DNA of 64,000 nt from Streptomyces fumigatiscleroticus (GTDB taxonomy: Bacteria; Actinomycetota; Actinomycetes; Streptomycetales; Streptomycetaceae), in the NCBI RefSeq assembly GCF_014647975.1, contig NZ_BMQF01000002.1:186001-250000 (forward strand). The letters are read 5' to 3'. Made by a program: the position numbers and the translations under genes. Shown here piece by piece: positions 26,722 to 35,098 of this stretch; position 1 is the first letter of the stretch; each line of letters begins with the position of its first letter. Below the pieces are notes generated by a model, which was given only the letters and a program-made list of their open reading frames with translations, did no database searches and was not told the DNA's origin.

Positions 26722-26772
26722 AACCCTGCATTACATAGTGAGTTTTGCGTGTTAAATAGACGTAACTCTACG
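26722..26772. promoter_or_regulatory. AT-rich divergent promoter region, ROK and glycoside hydrolases
   Basis: An unusually AT-rich stretch between the divergent start codons. TTACAT and TAAATA, 16 bases apart, form a candidate plus-strand promoter. The ROK operator is expected here, but I cannot point to a clear symmetric site. Confidence 0.4.
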
Positions 26773-26819
26773 GTAGCCGCTGCCGAACCGGTCGGCCGGA
26801 CGTTTTCGGGGAGCCCTGA

Positions 26820-28355
26820 GTGGACCGCACCACCCGAGTCACCGCACGTCCCATCGGGCGCCTCACGCCCGTTGGCCCCTCCTTCCCGCCCGTGCTCACC
26901 GGCACGGTGGGAGCCTGCGCACCCGGGGACGGCGTGCCCGGACCGGCGGACATTGCATACGACCCGGCCACGGCGGCCGGGTCGCTGCACACCCGGGCCG
27001 CCCGGGTGCTGGCGGACAACTGGACCGGCACGTCCACGGTCCCGTCGCGCGGTCTGTATCCGCACCAGTGGTCCTGGGACTCGGCCTTCGTCGCGATCGG
27101 TCTGCGGCACCTGTCGCCGCTGCGTGCGCAGACGGAGCTGGAGACGCTGCTGGAGGCCCAGTGGGCCGACGGGCGGCTCCCGCACATCGTCTTCAACCCC
27201 TCCGTGCCGCTCGACGCCTACTTCCCCAGCCCCGACTTCTGGCGCTCCTCGGCCGCCGGGCGTGCGGCGGGCGCCCCGCGCACCGTACAGACCTCCGGGA
27301 TCGTGCAGCCACCGGTGCACGCGCTGGCCGCGTGGCTGGTGCACCGCGCCGACCCGGGGCTGTCCCGGGCGCGCGGCTTCCTCGCCCGGGTCTACCCCCG
27401 GCTGGCCGCCTGGCACCGGTATCTGCTGCACCGGCGGGATCTGGGCGGCGGCGGCCTCGTCTCCATCGTGCACCCGTGGGAACAGGGTATGGACAACAGC
27501 CCCTGCTGGGACCTGCCGCTGTCCCGGGTCGTCCCGGCCCCGGCCCGCTCCTTCCGCCGCGCCGACCTGGCCCACGGCGCCCCCGAGGACCGGCCGACGG
27601 ATCTGGACTACGGGCGGTACGTACGGCTGGCGGCGGAGTACCGGGACCGCGGCTACCGGGACGGGCACGCCATGGGCCCGAACGCGTTCGCCGTGGAGGA
27701 CCCGGCGTTCAACGCGCTGCTCATCGTGTCGGAGCACGCGCTGGCCCGGATCGCCCGCGAGCTGGGCGCCACCGGCACCGCCCGGCACGCCCGCGCGCAG
27801 CGGCTGGCCGCGGTCCTCGTCGACCGGCTCTGGGACCCGGCGCGGTCCCTGTTCCTCTGCCGTGACGTGGTGAGCGGACGGCCCATCCCCGAGCGCGGCG
27901 TCTCCGGTCTGGTACCCCTGCTGCTGCCGACGCTGCCCCGCGAGATCGCCGCCGCCCTCGTGCGCACGGCGTGCGGACCGCACTTCGGGCTCGGCCGTAC
28001 CACCCGCCTGGTCCCGAGCTACGACCTGCTCGGCGAGGCCTTCGACCCGCACCGCTACTGGCGCGGGCCGGCCTGGTTCAACACCAACTGGCTGCTGGAG
28101 CGCGGACTCAGGCTGCACGGCGAGCGGGACCGCGCCGACGCGCTGCGGGAGGCGGTGCTGGACATCGCCGGCGCGTCGGACTTCGCCGAGTACGTCGATC
28201 CGTTCACCGGCGCGGCCTGCGGCGCGACCCGCTTCGGCTGGACCGCCGCGCTCACGCTCGACCTCCTGCACGAGCGCCCCGGGGCCGGCGCCCCCGGCTG
28301 CGGCGCCGGAGCAGTCAAGCCAGTCAAGCCAGTCAAGGGAGGGGACCGGGGATGA
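26820..28355 (+). CDS. MGH1/GH63-like glycoside hydrolase
   Basis: A 511-residue cytoplasmic alpha-glycosidase with an (alpha/alpha)6 barrel. Motifs matching the mannosylglycerate/glucosylglycerate hydrolase group are GLYPHQWSWDSAFVAIGL, WADGRLPHIVFNP, GIVQPPVHALAAW, HPWEQGMDNSPCWD, YDLLGEAFDPHRYWRGPAWFNTNWLL. Substrate is likely an alpha-linked glucosyl compound such as glucosylglycerate, or an oligosaccharide; automatic annotation often calls this glycogen debranching. GGGGAG precedes the GTG start. The stop overlaps the next gene by four bases. The C-terminus ends in a VKPVKPVK tail from a 9-bp tandem repeat. Confidence 0.82.
   Translation: MDRTTRVTARPIGRLTPVGPSFPPVLTGTVGACAPGDGVPGPADIAYDPATAAGSLHTRAARVLADNWTGTSTVPSRGLYPHQWSWDSAFVAIGLRHLSPLRAQTELETLLEAQWADGRLPHIVFNPSVPLDAYFPSPDFWRSSAAGRAAGAPRTVQTSGIVQPPVHALAAWLVHRADPGLSRARGFLARVYPRLAAWHRYLLHRRDLGGGGLVSIVHPWEQGMDNSPCWDLPLSRVVPAPARSFRRADLAHGAPEDRPTDLDYGRYVRLAAEYRDRGYRDGHAMGPNAFAVEDPAFNALLIVSEHALARIARELGATGTARHARAQRLAAVLVDRLWDPARSLFLCRDVVSGRPIPERGVSGLVPLLLPTLPREIAAALVRTACGPHFGLGRTTRLVPSYDLLGEAFDPHRYWRGPAWFNTNWLLERGLRLHGERDRADALREAVLDIAGASDFAEYVDPFTGAACGATRFGWTAALTLDLLHERPGAGAPGCGAGAVKPVKPVKGGDRG
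28312..28338 (+). repeat. 9-bp tandem repeat at the end of the MGH1-like gene
   Basis: Three units of CAGTCAAGS at 28312-28320, 28321-28329 and 28330-28338 encode the VKPVKPVK tail just before the coupled downstream start. Confidence 0.85.
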
Positions 28356-30289
28356 CGGACCGGCATCATCTGCTCGTGCACGGTGTGACCTTCGCCGCCG
28401 TGGGCGACCGGGGGGACATCAGCGGGGTGTGGGGCGGCAGTTCACCGGACGGCCTGTTCGTGCGGGACGCCCGGCATGTCAGCCGGTGGCAGCTCACGGT
28501 CGACGGGGCCGTACCGGAGACCCTGTCCCCCGTCACCGACGGGGACACCGCCCGCTGTGTGCTGGTGCCGCGCGGCGGACGCCAGGAGCCACCCGCGTAC
28601 ACCGTCTTCCGCGAACAGGCCGTCGGCGACGGCTCGTTCGTGGAGTCGTTACGGCTGACCAGCAACCGCCCGGTGCCGACGACGGTCCGCCTCGCGGTCA
28701 CCGCCGACGCCGACTTCGCCGACCAGTTCGAGCTGCGCGCCGACCACCGCACCTACACCAAGGTCGGCGCCGTCCGTTCCCGCCAGGTGCTGGACGACGG
28801 CGTGGAGTTCACCTACCGGCGCGGCGAGTGGCACTCGCGCACCACCGTGACGGCCGAGCCCGCCCCGGACGGCGTCGAGGAGACCGGCACCGGCGCCCGC
28901 CGCCTGGTGTGGACCCTGGAACTGGCCCCGCACGGCACGGCGGAGCTGATCCTGCGGGTGATGGCCCGGCCGCACGGCGAGCGGCGGGCCCTGAGGGTGC
29001 CGCGCTCCCCGTCCGCCGTGCGGACGCACCTGCGGGCCAAGGAGGCCGCGTTCGCCGAGGGCGTGGCCTTCCCGACCGGCTGGCCGGAGCTGGCGGCGGC
29101 CTGTGCCCGGGGCCTGGCCGACCTGGCCTCGCTCCAGATCCCGGCGACCGGGCCCGACGGCGAGGAGCTGCGCGTCCCGGCCGGCGGCGCCCCCTGGTTC
29201 CTCACCCTGCTGGGCCGCGACGCCCTGCTCACCTCCCTCTTCGCCCTGCCCTACCACCCGCGGCTGGCCGCCGCCACGCTGCCCGCGCTCGCCGCGACCC
29301 AGGTGACGGAGGCCAACGCCGACCCGGTCGCACAGCCCGGCAAGATCGTGCACGAGGTGCGCCACGGCGAGCTGGCCCACTTCGGGCAGGTGCCCTTCGG
29401 GCGGTACTACGGCTCGGTCGACGCCACCCCGCTGTTCCTGGTGCTGCTCGGCGCGTATGTCGAGCAGACCGGTGACGCGGTGCTGGCCCGCCGGCTCCAG
29501 CCGCACGCCCGCGCGGCGATCGGCTGGATGCTGGACCACGGCGGGCTCACCTCGCGCGGCTACCTCGTCTACCGAGCCGACCGCGGCGGTCTGGCCAACC
29601 AGAACTGGAAGGACTCCCCCGGCGCCATCTGTTCCGCCGACGGCACCCGGCCGGGCGGCCCGGTGATGGCGGCGGGCGCGCAGGGGTACGCGTACGACGC
29701 GCTGCGCCGCACCGCCTGGGTCGCGCGCACGGTGTGGGCGGACGAGACCTACGCCGCCCTGCTGGAGCAGGCCGCCGCCGACCTCCGCGACCGCTTCCAG
29801 CGCGACTTCTGGATGCCGGAGCACTCCTTCCCCGCGCTCGCCCTGGACGGCTCGGGCCGCCAGGTGGACGCCCTGGCCTCCGACGCCGGGCACCTGCTCT
29901 GGTCCGGGCTGCTGGACAAGGAGTACGGGGAGGTCGTCGGCCGGCGCCTGCTGGAGCCGGACTTCTTCTCCGGCTGGGGCGTGCGGACGCTGGCCGCCGG
30001 GCAGCCGGCGTACCACCCGCTCTCCTACCACCGCGGCTCGGTCTGGCCGCACGACAACGCGCTGATCACGCTGGGGCTGGCCCGCTACGGCCTGCACGAC
30101 GAGGCCCGCACGGTCGCGCACGGGCTGGTCGACGCGGCGGCCGCGACGGGGCACCGGCTGCCGGAGGTGCTCGCCGGCTACGGCCGCGACACGCATCCGG
30201 AGCCGGTGCCGTATCCGCACGCGTGCGTGCGGGAGGCCCGGTCGGCCGCGGCGCCGCTCGCCCTGTTGACGGTGGTCGGCGGGGCGTAG
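28352..30289 (+). CDS. Glycogen debranching enzyme-like glycoside hydrolase
   Basis: A 645-residue enzyme of the amylo-alpha-1,6-glucosidase type. The N-terminal GDE_N_bis domain (about 1-220) has GLFVRDARHVSRW and repeated strands. The C-terminal (alpha/alpha)6 barrel contains PWFLTLLGRDALLTSLFALPYHP, GKIVHEVRHGELAHFGQVPFGRYYGSVDATPLFL, NQNWKDSPGAIC and PLSYHRGSVWPHDNALI, with acidic residues in position for inverting hydrolysis. It starts inside the stop of the MGH1-like gene (ATGA). Together with the ROK regulator it forms a sugar-responsive alpha-glucan or glucosyl-glycerate unit. Exact substrate uncertain. Confidence 0.85.
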   Translation: MTDRHHLLVHGVTFAAVGDRGDISGVWGGSSPDGLFVRDARHVSRWQLTVDGAVPETLSPVTDGDTARCVLVPRGGRQEPPAYTVFREQAVGDGSFVESLRLTSNRPVPTTVRLAVTADADFADQFELRADHRTYTKVGAVRSRQVLDDGVEFTYRRGEWHSRTTVTAEPAPDGVEETGTGARRLVWTLELAPHGTAELILRVMARPHGERRALRVPRSPSAVRTHLRAKEAAFAEGVAFPTGWPELAAACARGLADLASLQIPATGPDGEELRVPAGGAPWFLTLLGRDALLTSLFALPYHPRLAAATLPALAATQVTEANADPVAQPGKIVHEVRHGELAHFGQVPFGRYYGSVDATPLFLVLLGAYVEQTGDAVLARRLQPHARAAIGWMLDHGGLTSRGYLVYRADRGGLANQNWKDSPGAICSADGTRPGGPVMAAGAQGYAYDALRRTAWVARTVWADETYAALLEQAAADLRDRFQRDFWMPEHSFPALALDGSGRQVDALASDAGHLLWSGLLDKEYGEVVGRRLLEPDFFSGWGVRTLAAGQPAYHPLSYHRGSVWPHDNALITLGLARYGLHDEARTVAHGLVDAAAATGHRLPEVLAGYGRDTHPEPVPYPHACVREARSAAAPLALLTVVGGA

Positions 30290-30306
30290 GGGGGTCGGCG
30301 GGGGCG

Positions 30307-30338
30307 GGCCCCCACGCGTCCGCGGGTGCGTGGGGGCC
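30307..30338 (+). terminator. Terminator after the glycoside hydrolase operon
   Basis: GGCCCCCACGC (30307-30317) pairs with GCGTGGGGGCC (30328-30338) across a 10-base loop. It lies at the left edge of a dispersed repeat copy. Confidence 0.75.
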
Positions 30339-30365
30339 GGTCGCGCCCACGCGGCGGAGCCGCAC
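30309..30365. repeat. Dispersed intergenic repeat, copy 1
   Basis: In reverse complement this reads GTGCGGCTCCGCCGCGTGGG followed by CGCGACCGGCCCCCACGC and ACCCGCGGACG. The same series of blocks, in the same order, is found at 49764-49814, and the core ACGCACCCGCRGACG also appears at 35040-35055. Such elements are common between Streptomyces genes. Confidence 0.7.
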
Positions 30366-30500
30366 TTCGGCTGAGCCTCGCGCCCCTTCGCGGCGTCGGT
30401 GTTGAACATCCTTGGTCGAGTGACCGTACGGAGAGGTGGCGGATCCGGACCCCACACCGGGTCCGCCGTCTGGACGGGCTTCGTACGGAAGGACCCTCGG

Positions 30501-32213
30501 GTGGCTGTACTCACGCGCTTGCGCCTGCGCCCCGTGCCGCGGCTGCGGCAGCGCATCGCCCGCTGGTCGGGGCGGCATCCCGGTGTCGTGCGTGCCGTGC
30601 GGGTGACGGTGACCGCGCTCTCCGCCGTGCTGGTGTACGTCTGTCTCCAGATGCCGAACACGCTGGGCGGTCTCAGGCCCGTCGAGTTCCTGCGGCTGCC
30701 GGCGGAGGCGATCCTGGGCGCCGCCGTCCTGCTGAGTCTGCCGCCCCGGCCCCGGCTGGTGGCGGCGGCCTCGGGCGGGGCGGTCGTCGGCGCCCTGGCC
30801 GTCCTGGACATCCTCGACATCGGCTTCGACGAGTACCTCGGCCGGCACTTCGACATCGTGCTGGACTGGGGGCTGCTGGACGACGCGCAGTCCTATGTGC
30901 GGGACGCGATGGGCCCCGCGGTCGCGGTCGGGGCGGCCGTCGGCGCCGTGGCCCTCGTCCTGCTGCTGATCGTCCTGACGGCGCTGGCCACGGTGCGGCT
31001 CGGCAACGCGCTGGCGAGGCACCGGGACCGGGCCCTGCTCGGCACGCTGGTCTCCGGCACCGTCTGGATCACGTGCACCGCGTTCGGCCTCCAGTTCGGT
31101 GCCGTGCCGATCGCCTCCGACCGCACCGCCGGTGCCCTCAGGATCCAGGCCCACCGGGTGCGGGACACGCTCCACGACGAGGCGGCGTTCGCGCGGGAGG
31201 CCGAGGCGGACGCCTTCGGCGCGACACCGGGCGAGGAGCTGGTGCCCGCCCTGCGCGGCAAGGACATGCTCTTCACCTTCGTCGAGAGCTACGGCCGCAG
31301 CGCGATCGAGGATCCGGTCATGGCGCCCGGCGTCGACCGGACGCTCACGGCGGACACCGAGGCGCTGGCGAAGGCGGGCTTCCACGCGAGGAGCGGCTGG
31401 CTGACCTCGGCGACGTACGGCGGCAGCAGCTGGCTGGGGCACTCCACGTTCCTGTCCGGCCTGTGGATCGACAACCAGCAGCGCTACCGCACGGTCATGG
31501 CGAGCGACCACCTCAGTCTCACCAAGGCGTTCGCCCGGACCGGCGCCTGGGACACGGTCGGCGTCATGCCGGGCGTGCAGAAGGGCTGGCCCGAGCAGCG
31601 GTTCTACGGCCTCGACAAGGTCTACAACGCCTTCCAGCTGGGCTACCGGGGGCCGAAGTTCAGCTGGTCGACCATGCCCGACCAGTACGCGCTGGAGGCG
31701 TTCCAGCGGCTGGAGCACGGCAGGAAGCGCGACAAGCCGCTGATGGCGGAGATCATCCTCACCTCCAGCCACCAGCCCTGGGCGCCGATCCCGAAGACGG
31801 TCGGCTGGGACGAACTCGGCGACGGCTCGGTCTTCGGCGCCATCCGGAAGGCGGGGAGGAAGCCCGCGGACGTCGTGGCCGACAGCACCGCCTCCCGGCA
31901 GGAGTACGGCAAGTCGATCCAGTACTCGGTCACCAGCCTGACCCAGTGGCTGCGGCGCTACGGCACCGACGACACCGTGCTGGTCTTCCTCGGCGACCAC
32001 CAGCCCATCGCCCGGGTCAGCGGCGACCACGCCAGCCGCGACGTGCCGGTCTCGATCGTCGCCAAGGACCCCGAGGTGCTGGACGCGATCGACGGCTGGG
32101 GCTGGACGGACGGGCTGAGGCCCGCCCACGACGCGCCCGTGTGGAAGATGGACTCCTTCCGGGACCGCTTCCTGACGGCGTACGGCTCGACACCGCGCCC
32201 GTCCGGGGAGTGA
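30501..32213 (+). CDS. LtaS-like membrane sulfatase/phosphoglycerol transferase family protein
   Basis: A 570-residue membrane protein of the alkaline phosphatase/sulfatase superfamily. About four to five membrane helices occupy residues 35-200 (VTALSAVLVYVCLQM, AILGAAVLLSLPP, VVGALAVLDILDI, AVALVLLLIVLTALATV, TLVSGTVWITCTAF). The extracellular catalytic domain begins at DMLFTFVESYGRSAI and contains GGSSWLGHSTFLSG, LTSSHQPWAPIP and VFLGDHQPIA, typical metal-ligand motifs. Family members move phosphoglycerol or modify envelope polymers; the substrate here is unknown. GTG 30501 is preferred over GTG 30399 because AAGGA lies eight bases before it and the extra residues are disordered. Confidence 0.82.
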   Translation: MAVLTRLRLRPVPRLRQRIARWSGRHPGVVRAVRVTVTALSAVLVYVCLQMPNTLGGLRPVEFLRLPAEAILGAAVLLSLPPRPRLVAAASGGAVVGALAVLDILDIGFDEYLGRHFDIVLDWGLLDDAQSYVRDAMGPAVAVGAAVGAVALVLLLIVLTALATVRLGNALARHRDRALLGTLVSGTVWITCTAFGLQFGAVPIASDRTAGALRIQAHRVRDTLHDEAAFAREAEADAFGATPGEELVPALRGKDMLFTFVESYGRSAIEDPVMAPGVDRTLTADTEALAKAGFHARSGWLTSATYGGSSWLGHSTFLSGLWIDNQQRYRTVMASDHLSLTKAFARTGAWDTVGVMPGVQKGWPEQRFYGLDKVYNAFQLGYRGPKFSWSTMPDQYALEAFQRLEHGRKRDKPLMAEIILTSSHQPWAPIPKTVGWDELGDGSVFGAIRKAGRKPADVVADSTASRQEYGKSIQYSVTSLTQWLRRYGTDDTVLVFLGDHQPIARVSGDHASRDVPVSIVAKDPEVLDAIDGWGWTDGLRPAHDAPVWKMDSFRDRFLTAYGSTPRPSGE

Positions 32214-32304
32214 GCCCCGTCGCCGGCACCGGCCACGGCGGCCCGGGCGCTGCGCGCCGACGGGTCGTACGGGCCGCGCGGCTCGTGGACCCGAGCGGCG
32301 CGTG

Positions 32305-33471
32305 TCACCCGCCGGAGGTGTCCAGCTCCGCGTCCTCGCCGATGCCCGCGCAGTCGTAGGGGTCCTTGAGCCAGCCGTCGGGGAGGACCACCCGGTTGTT
32401 GCCGGAGGTACGGCCGCGGGGGCCGTCGGCGCCGGCCGGCCAGGGCTGGCCGAGGTCCAGCTCGTCCAGTCCGGCGCGGAGTTCGGCCAGCGAGGAGGTG
32501 ATCGCCAGCCGCTTGCGCATCTCGGAGCCGACCGCGAAGCCCTTGAGGTACCAGGCGACGTGCTTGCGGAAGTCGACGACGCCCTTCTGCTCGTCGCCGA
32601 GCCACTCGCCGAGCAGGGTGGCGTGCCGGACCATCACGTCGGCGACCTCGCGCAGGGTGGGACGTACGTAGTCCTCGGTACGTCCTTCGAAGGCCGCGAC
32701 CAGGTCGGCGAAGAGCCAGGGGCGGCCCAGGCAGCCGCGGCCCACGACCACGCCGTCGCAGCCGGTCTCGCGGACCATGCGCAGCGCGTCCCCGGCGGAC
32801 CAGATGTCGCCGTTGCCGAGCACGGGGATCTCCGGGACGTGCTCCTTCAGGCGGGCGATGGCGTCCCAGTCGGCGGTGCCGCCGTAGTGCTGGGCGGTGG
32901 TGCGGCCGTGCAGCGCGATGGCGGTGACGCCCTCCTCGACCGCGATCCGCCCGGCGTCGAGGTAGGTGAGGTGGTCGTCGTCGATGCCCTTGCGCATCTT
33001 CATGGTGACGGGCAGGTCGCCGGCGCCGCTGACGGCCTCGCGGAGGATGGCGCGGAGCAGGTGCCGCTTGTAGGGCAGGGCCGAGCCGCCGCCCTTGCGC
33101 GTGACCTTCGGCACCGGGCAGCCGAAGTTCAGGTCGATGTGGTCGGCCAGGTCCTCTTCCGCGATCATGCGGACGGCCTTGCCGACGGTCGCCGGGTCGA
33201 CGCCGTACAGCTGGATCGAGCGCGGCTGCTCGCTCGCGTCGAACCTGATCAGCTGCATGGTCTTGTCGTTGCGCTCGACCAGCGCCCGGGTCGTGATCAT
33301 CTCGCTGACGAACAGCCCCTTGCCCCCGCTGAACTCCCGGCAGAGGGTACGGAACGGCGCGTTGGTGATCCCGGCCATCGGCGCCAGCACGACGGGCGGC
33401 GCGACGGTGTGCGGGCCGACCCGCACGGGCGGGTGCGTCGGGTTCGCGGTGGGCGTGGACGGCGTGGACAT
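32305..33471 (-). CDS. dusB: tRNA dihydrouridine synthase
   Basis: Reduces uridine to 5,6-dihydrouridine in tRNA D-loops with FMN and NADPH. At 388 residues it has the DusB layout: TIM barrel with VVLAPMAGITNAPFR, the catalytic cysteine in DLNFGCPVPKVTRKGGGSAL, MKMRKGIDD, ALHGRTTAQHYGG and VLGNGDIWSAGDA with the FMN phosphate site GVVVGRGCLGRPW, then a helical C-terminus with RKHVAWYLKGF. ATG 33471 follows GGAG; an upstream frame extension lacks a site. It is divergent from an MFS exporter gene. DusB versus DusA/C is inferred from length and the motif order. Confidence 0.92.
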   Translation of the reverse strand: MSTPSTPTANPTHPPVRVGPHTVAPPVVLAPMAGITNAPFRTLCREFSGGKGLFVSEMITTRALVERNDKTMQLIRFDASEQPRSIQLYGVDPATVGKAVRMIAEEDLADHIDLNFGCPVPKVTRKGGGSALPYKRHLLRAILREAVSGAGDLPVTMKMRKGIDDDHLTYLDAGRIAVEEGVTAIALHGRTTAQHYGGTADWDAIARLKEHVPEIPVLGNGDIWSAGDALRMVRETGCDGVVVGRGCLGRPWLFADLVAAFEGRTEDYVRPTLREVADVMVRHATLLGEWLGDEQKGVVDFRKHVAWYLKGFAVGSEMRKRLAITSSLAELRAGLDELDLGQPWPAGADGPRGRTSGNNRVVLPDGWLKDPYDCAGIGEDAELDTSGG

Positions 33472-33575
33472 GGCTCCATTGTCCCGTACGCCGAGCGGTG
33501 CGCGGCACTCGCCCGCCGCGATCGTGTAACAGTCATTAGTTAGCCGCACTATTGAAATGGGCGTAGGATGGCGCC

Positions 33576-35015
33576 ATGCCCGAGCTCGGTCACCGACGAC
33601 GCTTCCTCGTGCTCGCGATCTGCTGTATGAGCCTGCTGATCGTGAGCCTCGACAACACCGTCCTCAACGTCGCCCTGCCCGCCATGCAGCGGGACCTGCA
33701 CACCGACACCTCCGGCCTCCAGTGGGCGATCGACGCCTACACGCTGGTCCTCGCCGCGCTGCTGATGCTCGCCGGCTCCACGGCCGACCGGATCGGCCGC
33801 AAACGCGTCTTCATGGCCGGCCTGGTGGTCTTCACCGTCGGCTCGCTGCTGTGCTCCCTGGCCCCGAACCTCCAGTCGCTGGTCGCCTTCCGGATGGTGC
33901 AGGCGGTGGGCGGCTCGATGCTCAACCCGGTCGCCATGTCGATCATCACCAACACCTTCACCGACCCCCGCGAGCGCGCCCGCGCGATCGGCGTGTGGGG
34001 TGCCGTCGTCGGACTGTCCATGGCCGCCGGGCCGCTGGTGGGCGGTCTGCTGGTGGAGTCGGTCGGCTGGCGCTCGATCTTCTGGGTCAATCTGCCGGTC
34101 GGCCTGGCCGCCCTGCTGCTGACCCTGCGCTTCGTCCCCGACTCCCGCGCGCCCCGGGCCCGCCGCCCCGACCCGGTCGGCCAGCTGCTGGTGATCGTGC
34201 TGTTCGGCTCGCTGACCTACGCGATCATCGAGGCGCCCAGCTCCGGGTTCCTTGCCGTGCTGCCCTACGCCGTGGTGGCGCTCGCCGCCCTCGCCGGGCT
34301 GCTGCGGTACGAGCCTCGCCGCGCCGAACCCCTCATCGACCTGCGGTTCTTCCACTCGGCGCCGTTCAGCGGTGCCACCGTCATCGCGACCTGCGCGTTC
34401 GCCGGGCTCGGCGGCTTCCTGTTCCTGTCGACGCTGTATCTCCAGAACGTGCGCGGGCTGAGCGCGATGGAGGCGGGCCTGTGGATGCTGCCGATGGCCG
34501 TGCCGACCTTCCTGTGCGCCCCGCTGTCCGGACGGCTGGTCGGCAGCCGAGGACCGCGGACATCACTGCTGGTCGCGGGCTGCGCGATGACCGCGAGCGG
34601 CGTCCTGTTCGCCGCTTTCGAGGCCGAGACGTCCGACGTCACGCTGTTCATCGGGTACGTCCTGTTCGGCATCGGCTTCGGCTTCGTCAACGCGCCCATC
34701 ACCAACACCGCCGTCTCCGGCATGCCCCGCGCCCAGGCCGGGGTCGCCGCCGCCGTCGCCTCCACCAGCCGCCAGCTGGGCCAGACCCTCGGCGTCGCGG
34801 TGATCGGCGCGGTGCTGGCGGCGGGCGTCGGCTCGGCGTCCTACCGGGACTCCTTCGTCTCCGCCGCCCGGCCCGGCTGGTGGATCCTCGCCGGCTGCGG
34901 TCTCGCGGTGCTGCTCCTCGGGGCGCTGACCAGCGGGCGGTGGGCGCGGGGGACCGCGCGGCGGACGGCTCGGCGGCTGGAGACGCCGGAGGTACGGGAA
35001 GCCGTCAGCGCGTAG
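33576..35015 (+). CDS. DHA2-type MFS drug exporter
   Basis: A 479-residue major facilitator of the EmrB/QacA (14-helix, DHA2) group that would export drugs by proton antiport. Motifs are LDNTVLNVALPAMQRDL in helix 1, the loop motif GSTADRIGRKRVF, motif C in helix 5 (GAVVGLSMAAGPLVGGLLVE), and RSIFWVNLPVGL. A TAGGAT box at 33564-33569 lies only six bases before the ATG, so the mRNA may be leaderless. Substrate unknown. No dedicated local regulator is adjacent; dusB is divergent. Confidence 0.9.
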   Translation: MPELGHRRRFLVLAICCMSLLIVSLDNTVLNVALPAMQRDLHTDTSGLQWAIDAYTLVLAALLMLAGSTADRIGRKRVFMAGLVVFTVGSLLCSLAPNLQSLVAFRMVQAVGGSMLNPVAMSIITNTFTDPRERARAIGVWGAVVGLSMAAGPLVGGLLVESVGWRSIFWVNLPVGLAALLLTLRFVPDSRAPRARRPDPVGQLLVIVLFGSLTYAIIEAPSSGFLAVLPYAVVALAALAGLLRYEPRRAEPLIDLRFFHSAPFSGATVIATCAFAGLGGFLFLSTLYLQNVRGLSAMEAGLWMLPMAVPTFLCAPLSGRLVGSRGPRTSLLVAGCAMTASGVLFAAFEAETSDVTLFIGYVLFGIGFGFVNAPITNTAVSGMPRAQAGVAAAVASTSRQLGQTLGVAVIGAVLAAGVGSASYRDSFVSAARPGWWILAGCGLAVLLLGALTSGRWARGTARRTARRLETPEVREAVSA

Positions 35016-35039
35016 CGCTGACGGCTCAGGGGTCGTCCT

Positions 35040-35098
35040 TCGTCTGCGGGTGCGTCGGGGTTCGTCGCGCAGTTCCCCGCGCCCCTTGGGGGCGCGGT
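35040..35098. repeat. Dispersed intergenic repeat, copy 2
   Basis: CGTCTGCGGGTGCGT (35041-35055), reverse complement of the core in the other copies, followed by TTCGTCGCGCAGTTCCCCGC and a GC hairpin. GCGCAGTTCCCCGCGCCCC is a sequence I recall as very frequent in Streptomyces intergenic DNA. Confidence 0.65.
35077..35097. terminator. Bidirectional terminator between MFS and P-type ATPase genes
   Basis: CCGCGCCCC (35077-35085) and GGGGCGCGG (35089-35097) form a perfect 9-bp stem with a 3-base loop between convergent genes. Confidence 0.75.

Noticed and set aside
30399..30500. Earlier GTG start of the LtaS-like gene
   Set aside because: The added 34 residues are disordered; AAGGA precedes GTG 30501 at normal spacing.
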